From: Gemmatimonadaceae bacterium
Lineage (GTDB): Bacteria; Gemmatimonadota; Gemmatimonadetes; Gemmatimonadales; Gemmatimonadaceae
Direction of reading: 5' to 3'
NCBI GenBank assembly: GCA_036003045.1
Contig: DASYSS010000022.1
Span: 186,001 to 250,000, forward strand
Length of the DNA stretch: 64,000 nt
The notes beneath the pieces were generated by a model, which ran no database searches, was not told where the DNA came from, and saw only the letters and a list, made by a program, of their open reading frames with translations. Below are positions 44,416 through 53,210 of this stretch, piece by piece. The translations under genes were made by a program, and so were the position numbers. Position 1 is the first letter of the stretch. Every line of letters begins with the position of its first letter.

Positions 44416-45603
44416 ATGCAGCAGTTCTTCGCTTTCGACGCCGTCGCGCGCGACGGGTCGCTCGACCACGGCACGATCGCCGCCGAGTCGTTGCGGGACG
44501 CCCGCGATGTGATCGCGTCGCGCGGCCTGCTCGTGTTGTCGATCGAATCGCGCGGCATTCACGCCCAACGGCGGGCCCCGCTGTCACCGCGCGACCTCGC
44601 GCTCGGGCTTCGAATGCTTGGCGACCTGCTGGACTCCGGACTTTCCGCGGGGCGCGCGCTCCTTGCGTTCGAGGAGCTTGCGCCCCGCGGTTGGCGCGAT
44701 TCTCTGCCGCACATCCGTCAGTCCGTCCGCGAAGGCAGAACGTTGGCCGCCGCGCTCGCGAACGCGCCGGTCGAAATCCCTGGTCTCGTGGTCGGCATCG
44801 CGCAGGCCGGCGAGGCCGGCGCCGGTCTCGGGCCGGCGATTCGTCGGGCCGCGGATCTGACCGAAGCGACCGCCGAGATGCGCGCCGCGGTGCGCGCTGC
44901 GCTAGCGTATCCACTCGTCGTGGCGGTGGCCGGTGTTCTCGCGATCACGATGCTCGTCACCGTCGTCCTCCCGCGGTTCGCGCGCATCCTCGGCGACATT
45001 GGACAAACGCTCCCCGCGTCCACGCGGCTCGTGCTGCGCTCCGCGGAGCTCGGACGCGTGGCCGCGCTGCCCATGCTGATTCTTGGCGCGGTCGGTTTCG
45101 CCTCGTGGCGGGCATGGGTTCGCACGGACGCCGGACGCTTGCGATGGTGCCGCTTTCTGCTCGCGGTGCCGGCCGTCGGCTCGATCAGACGCGCCGCCGC
45201 CACTTCGCGAATGGCGCATTCGCTCTCCGCGTTGCTCGAGAGCGGCGTGCCGATCGCGACGGCGCTCGATCTCGCAGCGCGCGCGGCGTCGGATGCCGAG
45301 CTCGAAACACGACTCCGGCGCGCGCGCGCCGGAATCGCAGCGGGCCAATCGCTGTCGCACTCGCTCGAGGCCAACGACGCCGCCACACCAACGGCGTTTC
45401 GTCTCGTGCGCGCTGGTGAGGAGTCGGGGCGACTCCCGTCGATGTTGGCGCACGCGGCGCGCATCGAACAACAGCGCGTCGATCAGGCGATCCGCGCCGC
45501 GGTGCGAATGCTCGAGCCATCGCTCTTGCTGCTCTTCGCGGGCGTGGTCGCGGTGATCGCGGCGGCACTGCTCCAGGCCATCTACAGCGTGCGCCCGGCA
45601 TGA
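44416..45603 (+). CDS. gspF: Type II secretion inner-membrane platform protein GspF
   Basis: A 395-residue polytopic protein with two T2SSF repeats. The first follows FFAFDAVARDGSLDHGTIAAES and ends with the membrane helix ALAYPLVVAVAGVLAITMLVTVVLPRF. The second (RMAHSLSALLESGVPIATALDLAARAA) precedes SLLLLFAGVVAVIAAALLQAIY. It anchors the GspE ATPase and the pseudopilus at the inner membrane. ATG at 44416 begins the domain; the stop overlaps the next start as ATGA. Confidence 0.95.
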   Translation: MQQFFAFDAVARDGSLDHGTIAAESLRDARDVIASRGLLVLSIESRGIHAQRRAPLSPRDLALGLRMLGDLLDSGLSAGRALLAFEELAPRGWRDSLPHIRQSVREGRTLAAALANAPVEIPGLVVGIAQAGEAGAGLGPAIRRAADLTEATAEMRAAVRAALAYPLVVAVAGVLAITMLVTVVLPRFARILGDIGQTLPASTRLVLRSAELGRVAALPMLILGAVGFASWRAWVRTDAGRLRWCRFLLAVPAVGSIRRAAATSRMAHSLSALLESGVPIATALDLAARAASDAELETRLRRARAGIAAGQSLSHSLEANDAATPTAFRLVRAGEESGRLPSMLAHAARIEQQRVDQAIRAAVRMLEPSLLLLFAGVVAVIAAALLQAIYSVRPA

Positions 45604-45917
45604 CGCGAGACCCTCGCGAACTGCGCGGCACGACGCTCGTCGAGCTGCTCGTGGTGCTCTCCGTACTCGGCGTCATTGCGAGCGTGGCCGTGCTGGCCGT
45701 TCGCCGATTCGACCGGCCGGCGCCGAACGACCCGCGCGCGATCCTCGCCGAGAGTCTTCGCGTCGCGGTCGATTCGTCGCGCGCGATCGTCGTTCGCTTC
45801 GTGCGGGACGGACGCGCGTTCTCAGCGACCGTCAGACCCGACGGCACCGTCGTCGCCGATTCGGGGGGATTGCTCGACGCGGATCGACTCACAGGCAGAC
45901 CGTCGCATGCGCGGTGA
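45600..45917 (+). CDS. gspH: Minor pseudopilin, GspH-like
   Basis: A 105-residue pseudopilin. The prepilin site is LRGTTLVELLVVLSVLGVIASVAVLAV (Glu5 present), followed by a short soluble domain (AESLRVAVDSSRAIVVRFVRDGRAFSATV). Position between gspF and gspI fits GspH, but it is shorter than the usual ~150-170 residues. The 3' end overlaps gspI by 11 bases. Confidence 0.8.
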   Translation: MTRDPRELRGTTLVELLVVLSVLGVIASVAVLAVRRFDRPAPNDPRAILAESLRVAVDSSRAIVVRFVRDGRAFSATVRPDGTVVADSGGLLDADRLTGRPSHAR

Positions 45918-46269
45918 CACGCGGCGCGGGTCGGCGCTCGTCGAAGTGCTCGTCGCGCTCGTCTTGCTCGCCGTATGCGGCGTCGCGATGGTCGCGCTGC
46001 TCGGCCAAACCAGCCGCTCGATGCGTTCGACGCGAGACGCGGAGGAGGAGACACGAGGCGCGTCGCGCGTTCTCGACCGCCTGGCGGCGATGGATCGCGC
46101 GAGCCTGCTCGCGTCACTCGGCCGCCATGACGTTGCCGGGTTCAGCGCGACCGTCACGGAAACATCACCGGACCTGTTCGACGTCGCGGTCGCCGCGTCC
46201 GACACCTCCGCCGTTCTGCTGCGCACCGCTCTCTACCGTCCTGATTCCAGCCGTGGCCTCACGCCGTAA
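45907..46269 (+). CDS. gspI: Minor pseudopilin GspI
   Basis: A 120-residue pseudopilin with the N-terminal site RRGSALVEVLVALVLLAVCGVAMVAL, where Glu5 is present but Ser replaces the usual Phe1. The fold fits GspI (SMRSTRDAEEETRGASRVLDRL). It forms the pseudopilus tip with GspJ and GspK. The start lies inside gspH and the 3' end overlaps gspJ by 17 bases. Confidence 0.85.
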   Translation: MRGDTRRGSALVEVLVALVLLAVCGVAMVALLGQTSRSMRSTRDAEEETRGASRVLDRLAAMDRASLLASLGRHDVAGFSATVTETSPDLFDVAVAASDTSAVLLRTALYRPDSSRGLTP

Positions 46270-46795
46270 CCGAAGAGGGTTCACGTTGCTCGAGCTCATT
46301 CTCGCGCTCTCGATGACCGGAGCGGCGATGCTGGGTGGAGTGTTGCTGCTGGATCAAGTCAACGACGAGACGGCGCGCATCATCGCACGCGGCGCCGGCG
46401 GCGACCGCGAGTCGAACGGCGCGCGCGTTCTTCGCCGACTCATCGTCGAGGCGCACGCGAGTAACGACACGATGCGCAAGTTCGCCGGCGACGAACGCTC
46501 CGTGTCATTCCAGACGCGATGCGATACGCCCGGTGGATGGTCCGAGCCGTGCGACGCCACGCTCGCGATCGACGATCGCGAGGACAGCAGCGCCGTCGTC
46601 GCCGACCTGTCGGTCGGCGGGTCGCTGACGCTGCGCCGCGACGCGGGGCGGCGCTTGTGGCGATATCTCGACGCGAATCCGCGTGATACCGCGTGGGCGA
46701 CGCGCTGGTCGTCCGCGACGACGCTTCCCGCGGCCGTCGCGCTCGTGTCGGCCAGGGACACGATCGTATTCCCGGTCCAGGTGCGCCGTGACTAG
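46253..46795 (+). CDS. gspJ: Minor pseudopilin GspJ
   Basis: A 180-residue pseudopilin. GTG at 46253 places a short leader before RRGFTLLELILALSMTGAAML (Phe1, Glu5). The soluble part is beta-rich and ends IVFPVQVRRD. Size and position fit GspJ. The stop overlaps the gspK GTG by eight bases. Confidence 0.88.
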   Translation: MASRRNRRGFTLLELILALSMTGAAMLGGVLLLDQVNDETARIIARGAGGDRESNGARVLRRLIVEAHASNDTMRKFAGDERSVSFQTRCDTPGGWSEPCDATLAIDDREDSSAVVADLSVGGSLTLRRDAGRRLWRYLDANPRDTAWATRWSSATTLPAAVALVSARDTIVFPVQVRRD

Positions 46796-47699
46796 CCGCC
46801 GCGGTTTCACGATGATCACGATGCTCTGGGTGATGTCCGTCGCCGCGGTCGTCACCGCCGGTGGCGCGCTGGTCGGCCGCCTCGCGGTGCATGCGTCGCG
46901 CAACCGGACGGAGCTGGAGCGCGCGTACTGGACAGCGAACGGTTGTGCGTCGCGCGCGAGGGCAACCATCGACGCCCTGCTGGGCGACGACCGCGACGCA
47001 GCCGCCGTCTGGCAAACCCTCGATCGCCGTTTGCCGCGTGTGCTGACGCTCGAGCATCCGTGTTCCCTTCAGCTCGAAGCAGCCGGTACGCGCCTCGACG
47101 CCAACACGGCGTCCGACGAGATGATCTCGCGTCTCCTCGCGGGGCTCGGCGCTCCCGAGACCAGATCTCGCGAGATGGTCGACGCCCTCGCGGACTGGAG
47201 AGACTCGGACGAGGTCGCGCGACGCGCGGGCGCCGAGCGAAGCTGGTACCTCGCTCAGCAACGCGAGCCGCCGCGGAACGGTCCGCTCGCCGACGTGCGC
47301 GAGCTGGCCCGTATCCGTGGATTCGAGCGTCTCGCCGATTTCGACACGGTACTCGGTACGGACGGCGGCCGGGTTTCGCTCGCGACGGCGCCGGTCACCG
47401 TACTCATGTCCGTTCCGGGCGTCACGCGCGAGACCGCCGAGGCGATCGCGCGGCTTCGTGAGCAAGGCGAGCCGATCGGCGACTTGCTCGGCGTCGTCGG
47501 GTTGGTTTCACGATCATCCGCCGACTCGCTGTTGGCGCGGTACGCGGACGCCGCGCACGTCTCCACGCCGACGCCCGACGCGTGGATTCTCACCGTGCGC
47601 GCGTCGAGCGGCTCTCCGCCGAATGCGTCGTCGCTGAGGCTATCGCTCACACGCGACGGGAACGTCGCGCGGCTCGTGTCCGTGCGGAGTGATCCATGA
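46788..47699 (+). CDS. gspK: Minor pseudopilin GspK
   Basis: A 303-residue large pseudopilin that caps the pseudopilus. The leader site is SRRGFTMITMLWVMSVAAVV, where residue 5 is Thr instead of Glu; lack of Glu5 is characteristic of GspK. The helix-hairpin-helix insertion seen in GspK is visible twice (LDANTASDEMISRLLAGLGAPE; ATAPVTVLMSVPGVTRETAEAIARLREQGEPI). The stop overlaps the next start as ATGA. Confidence 0.9.
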   Translation: MTSRRGFTMITMLWVMSVAAVVTAGGALVGRLAVHASRNRTELERAYWTANGCASRARATIDALLGDDRDAAAVWQTLDRRLPRVLTLEHPCSLQLEAAGTRLDANTASDEMISRLLAGLGAPETRSREMVDALADWRDSDEVARRAGAERSWYLAQQREPPRNGPLADVRELARIRGFERLADFDTVLGTDGGRVSLATAPVTVLMSVPGVTRETAEAIARLREQGEPIGDLLGVVGLVSRSSADSLLARYADAAHVSTPTPDAWILTVRASSGSPPNASSLRLSLTRDGNVARLVSVRSDP

Positions 47700-48907
47700 C
47701 GACGCGTCTCGGTATCTCGATCACCCGTGCCGAGTGCGCCGCCGTCATCGTGCAACGCGGCGGCGTGCGATGGCGCGGACGGGTCGTGCGTGGTCAAGGT
47801 CAAGGCGTTCGCGCGGCGGTCGCCGAACTGGTGTCGGCGGCGCCGAAGCGCCGGTCGGGCATTCGCGTCGTGGTCGCGCTGGGCGTCTCGTATGCGCAAA
47901 TCAAGAAAATCGGCGGCTTGCCGTCGACGATGCGCGCCGACCTCGCGTCGACACTGGTGCGCGAAAACGTCGCCGCGTTTTTTCTGCGCTCGTCGCCGCG
48001 ACTCGTCGTCACGAAGGTTCAACGGGGCGACGACGGATCGGCGTGGAGCGCCGCGCTCGATGGAACGCTCGTGGACGATGCCATCGACGGGCTTCGCGAG
48101 AACGGCTTGCGAGCTGTCGCGTTCGTTCCCGAGCCGGTGGCCATGCTCGCGGCGCTTCCACCGGGTTCGCACCGTGTCGTCGATGGCGACGTGGTCGCCG
48201 AATTCACCATCGCTGACGCCAGGACGATTCGGCAATTTCGTCGCGCGCGCGCCGAGGCGACCAGTGAACCGAGCGAAATGCCGGAAGACTTGCCGACGGC
48301 AATTCGTTCCATCGGTGCGGACGCGTGCCACTACGCGGCGGCATTCGCCGCGGCGAATTGTTCGCCGAACCACTCGCTCGCGTGGCGCCCGCCCGCGGAT
48401 CCGCGAAAGGCTCGGTCGCTGGCGCGACTGCGTTTAGTCGCCTCGGCGGCGACATTCACCCTCTCGATCGTCGCGGCTCTCCTCGCGCCCGGAATTCGCG
48501 GATCGCTCGATGCCCGTCGCGCGATGCGCCTCGCCGAGCAACGTGGTGAGATACGAGCCGCGGCGACGAGCGTCGAAGGCAACCTCCGCTCGATCACCGC
48601 GTCGCTCGACCAGGTGGATCGATTCGTCGCGAGGCGCGGGGACGTTCCTCTCGTGTTGGCCGAGCTTGCGCGCGTCCTCCCGGAGTCGACCGCGGTGCTC
48701 GGCGTGCACGTCGATTCGGTCGAGGTAAGTCTCTCGATTCTCACACCCAACGCGGCGGACGCGGTCACGGAGCTGACGCACGCGGAGCGGGTCACCTCGC
48801 CGCGGATACTTGGTTCGGTAATGCGCGACGCGGGCAAACACGCGTCGCTCGAACGCGCGACGATCCGGCTTCGCCGGCTGTCACCGCACCAACGCCCACG
48901 ACGATGA
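47696..48907 (+). CDS. gspL: GspL-like type II secretion protein
   Basis: A 403-residue inner-membrane protein. The N-terminal ~230 residues look like the actin-like GspL/PilM cytoplasmic domain (LGISITRAECAAVIVQRGG and VVALGVSYAQIKKIGGLPSTM). A single membrane helix follows (LVASAATFTLSIVAALLAPGI), then a coiled segment and a ferredoxin-like periplasmic domain (VPLVLAELARVLPESTAVLGVHVDSVEVSLSI). It links GspE to the platform. Similarity is weak, so the call depends on its position in the operon. Confidence 0.75.
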   Translation: MTTRLGISITRAECAAVIVQRGGVRWRGRVVRGQGQGVRAAVAELVSAAPKRRSGIRVVVALGVSYAQIKKIGGLPSTMRADLASTLVRENVAAFFLRSSPRLVVTKVQRGDDGSAWSAALDGTLVDDAIDGLRENGLRAVAFVPEPVAMLAALPPGSHRVVDGDVVAEFTIADARTIRQFRRARAEATSEPSEMPEDLPTAIRSIGADACHYAAAFAAANCSPNHSLAWRPPADPRKARSLARLRLVASAATFTLSIVAALLAPGIRGSLDARRAMRLAEQRGEIRAAATSVEGNLRSITASLDQVDRFVARRGDVPLVLAELARVLPESTAVLGVHVDSVEVSLSILTPNAADAVTELTHAERVTSPRILGSVMRDAGKHASLERATIRLRRLSPHQRPRR

Positions 48908-49479
48908 CGTCACGAGACCGGCGCACCCTGATCGTTGGCGCGGGCGTGATCGCGAGCTTGTTCGCGGCCACGAAGGGCGCTCCGGCTGTCGCCGCGTGGG
49001 AACGCGATCGAGCCGCCGCCTCGCTTCGAGCCAACCAGCTCGTCGTCGCCGCCTCCGTCGACCCGCGCGAGCTCCGGGCCGCGCGTGACTCTCTCGGCGC
49101 ACGCCGCGCGAGGCTCGAGGCCATCGACTCTCTGGTGCCAACGGCGCTTGGCGCGTCCGAAGCGGTCGCCCGTCTCGCTTCCACGCTCGAGGATCTCGCC
49201 GACTCGTGCTCGGTGCGAGTCTCGTCGATCCAGCTGCGATCGGACAGCGTGACGTCAAATGGATTCACCGAAGTCTCCGTTCGCCTGAACGGCGTCGCTG
49301 ACGTCGCGGGCCTGGCGTCTCTTCTCCACGCGATCGCCATTTCGAAAAATCCGCTGGCGGTGCGAGAACTGTCCGTCACGGCGCCGGATCCGATGGCGCC
49401 GTCAAGCAAAGCGGAGGCGCTGCGACTCGACGTGCTCGTTTCCGGCCTTGTGCGGAGCGGAGTATCGCGACGGTCATGA
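48904..49479 (+). CDS. gspM: GspM-like type II secretion protein
   Basis: A 191-residue bitopic protein. One N-terminal membrane helix (RTLIVGAGVIASLFAATKGAP) is followed by a coiled coil (WERDRAAASLRANQLVVAA) and a ferredoxin-like domain (LASTLEDLADSCSVRVSSIQL, FTEVSVRLNGVADVAGLASLLHAIAIS). This architecture is that of GspM/PilO. The start overlaps the gspL stop as ATGA. Call supported mainly by architecture and gene order. Confidence 0.75.
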   Translation: MTSRDRRTLIVGAGVIASLFAATKGAPAVAAWERDRAAASLRANQLVVAASVDPRELRAARDSLGARRARLEAIDSLVPTALGASEAVARLASTLEDLADSCSVRVSSIQLRSDSVTSNGFTEVSVRLNGVADVAGLASLLHAIAISKNPLAVRELSVTAPDPMAPSSKAEALRLDVLVSGLVRSGVSRRS

Positions 49480-49961
49480 GACAAGCGATCGTCACACCGC
49501 TTCTCGTGGCCGGATCGGCGATGGCGCTCGCGGCGGGCGCACTTCGCTGGCGGGCGGCTTCGCCGCCAACGCTCCTCCGCCGCACCATCCCTCTGGCGAA
49601 CCCTGCCCAACACCAACCACTCGGCGACAGCGCTCTCGCGGACGCCGAGGAGGGGGTCGTGTCGAACGATCCGTTTCGGCTGGCGAACGAGCCTGCGTCG
49701 GTGCGATTCGATCCGTCCGCCGACGGCGAGGCGGTTGGTCCCGTGGTGCCCGTCATGCGGCCGACGCTCGTGCTCAAGGCGATCATCGGCGGTCCGCCGT
49801 GGCAAGCGGTGATCGACGGAATTCCCGGCCAGCCGCCTGGTACGATCGCGACGCCCGGCACGCGCTTCGACAAGCTGGTGATTCGGAGCGTCACACGCGA
49901 CGCCGTCGTGGTGCAGAGTCCCGACACGACGTGGTCGCTCGTCTTCAAGGGCGGGACGTGA
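49476..49961 (+). CDS. GspC-like inner-membrane/periplasmic protein
   Basis: A 161-residue protein with an N-terminal hydrophobic helix (VTPLLVAGSAMALAAGALRW), a flexible linker with a DPF motif (VSNDPFRLANEP) and a compact beta domain (TLVLKAIIGGPPWQAVIDGIPGQPPGTIATPGTRFDKLVIRSVTRDAVVVQSP). The beta domain resembles the HR domain of GspC / PilP, which docks on the secretin. Its place directly before gspD supports this. The stop overlaps the gspD GTG (GTGA). Confidence 0.65.
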   Translation: MRQAIVTPLLVAGSAMALAAGALRWRAASPPTLLRRTIPLANPAQHQPLGDSALADAEEGVVSNDPFRLANEPASVRFDPSADGEAVGPVVPVMRPTLVLKAIIGGPPWQAVIDGIPGQPPGTIATPGTRFDKLVIRSVTRDAVVVQSPDTTWSLVFKGGT

Positions 49962-51457
49962 GAAGCCTCATGACGCTGACGGCCGTCGTCATGGCGGCCA
50001 CCGCCGGACAGGCGCAGGTTCCGCAAGCGCCGTCGGACAGCGTGACGATTCGCATCGTCGCCACCGAACTGCGATCGGCCGTGCAGATCATGCAGCAGTA
50101 TCTCGACCGGCCGGTGATCTTCGCCGGCGCAACGGCCGGTCCACAGGTGACGCTCGAGACGCCGCACCCGGTGCCGCGCGCCGACGTCGTGCGCTACCTG
50201 CGCGGCCTGCTCGACGCGCAGGGTTACGAGCTCGTGAGCGACACCGCCTCCGGCACCTATCGCGCGCGGCTCAAAGAAATGTCGCCCGCGTCGCGATCGG
50301 CGGCGCCGGCGACGACGGGCTTTGCGCCTGCCGCGCGCCCGCAAGCCACCATGGAGCTCTTCGTCATCGCGCTGAAACACGCCCGCGCGGCCGACGTTGC
50401 GTCGAACGTCAACACGCTGTTCGGGCGTGGTACGTTCGGCCAAATCCAAAACACGTCGCAGTCGAGGACTCTCGCCGACGAGCTGCGCGCCAACCAAATG
50501 CCGCCGCTCGATGCCGGCACGCTTTCGCCGTCGTCGTCGCCGGCTTCGGGCGGCCGTCCCGCTACGCTCACCGGCGACATCACGATCGTTCCCGACCCGC
50601 ACGCCAACAGTCTCCTCATTCGCGCCAACCGCGCCGACTTCGACCTCATCAAGTCGATCGTCGACCAGATCGACGTGCGGCCGCCGCAAGCGCTCATCGA
50701 AGTGCTGATCGTCGAAGCACAGCGCGACCGCAGCTTCAGCCTCGGACTCCAGGCCGCCGCCGACGACGTGAGCCTGTCGCACCGAGGCGGCGCGGCGCTC
50801 GGCAGCGGGGCGCTTTCCCCGGGATCCGGCGGACTCGGCGACTTCACCCTCAAAGTCATGGGGCTCGGCGGGCTGAATCTCGACGCGACGATCGGCGTGG
50901 CCGCCGGACGCGGCGACGTGCGAATCATCAGCCGGCCGGTCGTGCTCACGGCGAACGACGAGCAGGCCGAAGTCGTCGTCGGCAGCCAGCGGCCGTTCGT
51001 GCAGGTATCGCGGACGTTGCCCGCGTCCGATGTCGGCATTCGCGATGAGGTGGTGCAGTACAAGGATGTCGGCACACGGCTGCGCGTGCGCCCCACCATC
51101 AGCATCGACGGCACCGTGCAGCTCGACGTGTCGCAGGAGGTGAGCAACGCGACGACTGAGACGCAGTTCAACGCGCCGGTGATCTCCACGCGCTCGGTGC
51201 GCACGGATCTCATCGTGCACGACGGACAGACGATCGTCCTTGGCGGGCTGACCGATCGCGAGCACGACGTGCAGTCCGAGGGCGTCCCGTTCTTCTCGAG
51301 CATTCCGCTCATCGGCGGTTTCTTCGGCCGGCATTCGCGAAGCACGACCGAGACGGAACTATTCATCTTCCTCACGCCGCGCGTCATCCGGAGCGACGAC
51401 GACGCCGAGCGTCTCACGTCGCCGCTGCGCGACCGGGCGGAGAAGATCAAACCGTGA
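49958..51457 (+). CDS. gspD: Type II secretion secretin GspD
   Basis: A 499-residue outer-membrane secretin. The signal peptide (MTLTAVVMAATAGQAQ) is followed by N-domains (IRIVATELRSAVQIMQQYLDRPVIF; ELFVIALKHARAADVASNVNTLF; ITIVPDPHANSLLIRANRADFDLIKSIVDQIDVRPPQALIEVLIVE). The secretin core follows (GRGDVRIISRPVVLTANDEQAEVVVGSQRPFV, YKDVGTRLRVRPTIS, VHDGQTIVLGGL, VPFFSSIPLIGGFF, TELFIFLTPRVIR). It is shorter than proteobacterial GspD (~650), lacking one N-domain. GTG at 49958 is preferred by overlap; ATG at 49970 is possible. Confidence 0.95.
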   Translation: MRSLMTLTAVVMAATAGQAQVPQAPSDSVTIRIVATELRSAVQIMQQYLDRPVIFAGATAGPQVTLETPHPVPRADVVRYLRGLLDAQGYELVSDTASGTYRARLKEMSPASRSAAPATTGFAPAARPQATMELFVIALKHARAADVASNVNTLFGRGTFGQIQNTSQSRTLADELRANQMPPLDAGTLSPSSSPASGGRPATLTGDITIVPDPHANSLLIRANRADFDLIKSIVDQIDVRPPQALIEVLIVEAQRDRSFSLGLQAAADDVSLSHRGGAALGSGALSPGSGGLGDFTLKVMGLGGLNLDATIGVAAGRGDVRIISRPVVLTANDEQAEVVVGSQRPFVQVSRTLPASDVGIRDEVVQYKDVGTRLRVRPTISIDGTVQLDVSQEVSNATTETQFNAPVISTRSVRTDLIVHDGQTIVLGGLTDREHDVQSEGVPFFSSIPLIGGFFGRHSRSTTETELFIFLTPRVIRSDDDAERLTSPLRDRAEKIKP

Positions 51458-52473
51458 CCGACCGGCCCGGCGACGTCGCGATCGTCGGCGAATCCGCGCC
51501 GATGCGCGAGCTCCGCGCGCTCATCGCGCGGGTCGCCCCGACGCGGTTGCCCGTGCTCATCGAGGGACCGACCGGCAGCGGCAAGGAGCTCGTCGCCGCG
51601 CAGCTGCACCGCGCGAGCGGGCGGACCGGAGCCCTGGTGGCGTTCAATGTATGCGCAATCGGCGACACCATGTTCGAGGACGCGCTCTTCGGCCACGTGC
51701 GCGGCGCGTACACGGGCGCGATCGGCGAGGCCATGGGCTTCCTGCGCGAAGCAAACGGGGGAACCGCGTTCTTCGACGAGATCAGCGGACTGCCGCTGCC
51801 GCTTCAAGCCAAGCTGCTGCGCGCGATCGAAACCGGCGTGTTTCGCCCGATCGGCGCCGCGCGCGACGCGCGGAGCGATTTCCGACCGATCGCGGCGACG
51901 AACGACGATCTCGCCGAGTTGGTTCGCGACGGGCGCTTCCGCGCCGACTTGTGGCACCGGCTGAGTGGCGTCGTTCTGCGCGTGCCGGCGCTCGTCGATC
52001 GCGTCGACGACATTCCGATGCTGGCGCGGCACTTCCTCGGTGCCGCCGCACGCGTGACCGACGATGCGACGGCCACGCTCATGACGCGCGCCTGGCCGGG
52101 CAACGTGCGCGAGCTGCGTCAGGTGCTCGAAGCAGCACGCGTCTTCGCGAGCGGCATGATCGACGCGGCGGCGATCGACGCCGCCGTCGCGAACCGGAGT
52201 GCCGCTGCCTCGAAACCAAACTCGCCCGCCCGCTCATTGGCCGAGCGGAGCGAGTTGGTCGCCGCGCTCGAGAGCGCGGCGTGGGACACGGGACGGGCGG
52301 CATGCGAGCTCGGGATTCATCGCGCCACCATGTATCGGCGGATGAAGCGGCACGGAATCGAGGGGCGCGGGTCTCCGCATCCCGCGCCCCGCACCCCACC
52401 TACATGCCCTGCTTGTCGAGCAGATTCTTCGCCGCGTCGCGGTGCGCCACGAACGCCGGCGCCACTTTCGTGA
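51454..52473 (+). CDS. Sigma-54-dependent activator without sensor domain
   Basis: A 339-residue bacterial enhancer-binding protein. The AAA+ domain begins at once: Walker A GPTGSGKELVAAQL (~38-51), the sigma-54 contact loop GAYTGA (84-89, a functional variant of GAFTGA), Walker B TAFFDEI and the arginine-finger region. A Fis-type helix-turn-helix (TGRAACELGIHRATMYRRMKRHGI) lies near residues 290-315. No N-terminal regulatory domain exists, so activity is probably set by expression or a partner. The last ~30 residues after the HTH are Pro/Arg-rich and overlap the convergent DUF4142 gene by 74 bases. It is coupled to gspD by ATGA. Confidence 0.92.
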   Translation: MTDRPGDVAIVGESAPMRELRALIARVAPTRLPVLIEGPTGSGKELVAAQLHRASGRTGALVAFNVCAIGDTMFEDALFGHVRGAYTGAIGEAMGFLREANGGTAFFDEISGLPLPLQAKLLRAIETGVFRPIGAARDARSDFRPIAATNDDLAELVRDGRFRADLWHRLSGVVLRVPALVDRVDDIPMLARHFLGAAARVTDDATATLMTRAWPGNVRELRQVLEAARVFASGMIDAAAIDAAVANRSAAASKPNSPARSLAERSELVAALESAAWDTGRAACELGIHRATMYRRMKRHGIEGRGSPHPAPRTPPTCPACRADSSPRRGAPRTPAPLS

Positions 52474-52960
52474 CCAGATCCTTCAACGCCGCGTTCTGAA
52501 TCGCCGGCAGCAGCGTCTTCGTCACCGCACCGATCACCGCGTCGTGGTAGCCGACTTCGTTCTGCAAGAACGCCTTGTCGAATTCCGCGCCCGACAGGCT
52601 GTTGAGGCGCTTCATGAGCGCGGCGTGGCTCTTCATGCCGTCGTCGTCCTTCGGCGGCGTCGGCGTAACGCCGAGCTTCTTCGCCAGATCGCGGCCCTGT
52701 TGGCGCACGACCTTGTGGTCGCGCGCGAGCATCGCACCGAAGTCGCGGATCTCTTTCGTCGAGCCTTTCTTGGCGCCGAGCTCACCGGTCTCGATGTCCG
52801 ACGTGTTGGCGGCGTCGAAGATCGCCACGATGGTCGGGTCGTCGAGCGCCCACGCATGCGTCGAAGCCGGGACGGGGGAAGCGGAGCCGGTGCGAAGGAC
52901 GAAGGCCAGCGCGGCGACGGCGGCCACGGAGGCGGCGGGGAACACGCGTTTGAACGACAT
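52400..52960 (-). CDS. Exported DUF4142-type protein
   Basis: A 186-residue protein with a signal peptide (MSFKRVFPAASVAAVAALAFVLRTGSA). The four-helix DUF4142 domain is clear: IVAIFDAANTSDIETGELGAKKGSTKEIRDFGAMLARDHKVVRQQGRDLAKKLGV, then SAHAALMKRLNSLSGAEFDKAFLQNEVGYHDAVI-type helices. The fold is ferritin-like; members are predicted periplasmic or outer-membrane proteins of unknown function, often stress-linked. GGAGAG precedes the ATG. Its 3' end overlaps the sigma-54 activator. Confidence 0.9.
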   Translation of the reverse strand: MSFKRVFPAASVAAVAALAFVLRTGSASPVPASTHAWALDDPTIVAIFDAANTSDIETGELGAKKGSTKEIRDFGAMLARDHKVVRQQGRDLAKKLGVTPTPPKDDDGMKSHAALMKRLNSLSGAEFDKAFLQNEVGYHDAVIGAVTKTLLPAIQNAALKDLVTKVAPAFVAHRDAAKNLLDKQGM

Positions 52961-53210
52961 GATGAAGCTCTCCCGAATCGAGGTTGAGTTGGATTTTCAG
53001 GAGAGGTACGACGCCGGCGCGGAACTGGATCTTCGATCGCTGTCCGCTCATGGGACACCGGATCCCACGAGCGGACGACCCGCCACCGATGCCCGCCAAT
53101 CGCGAATCGCAGTAAGCGATTGCAAGCCATCCAGTTCGGCGTGTGCTCCCAGCGCGCTGCCACAGGTACGGCTCTTTCATTGACTACCGGCCGACCCTGC
53201 CGACAACCTA

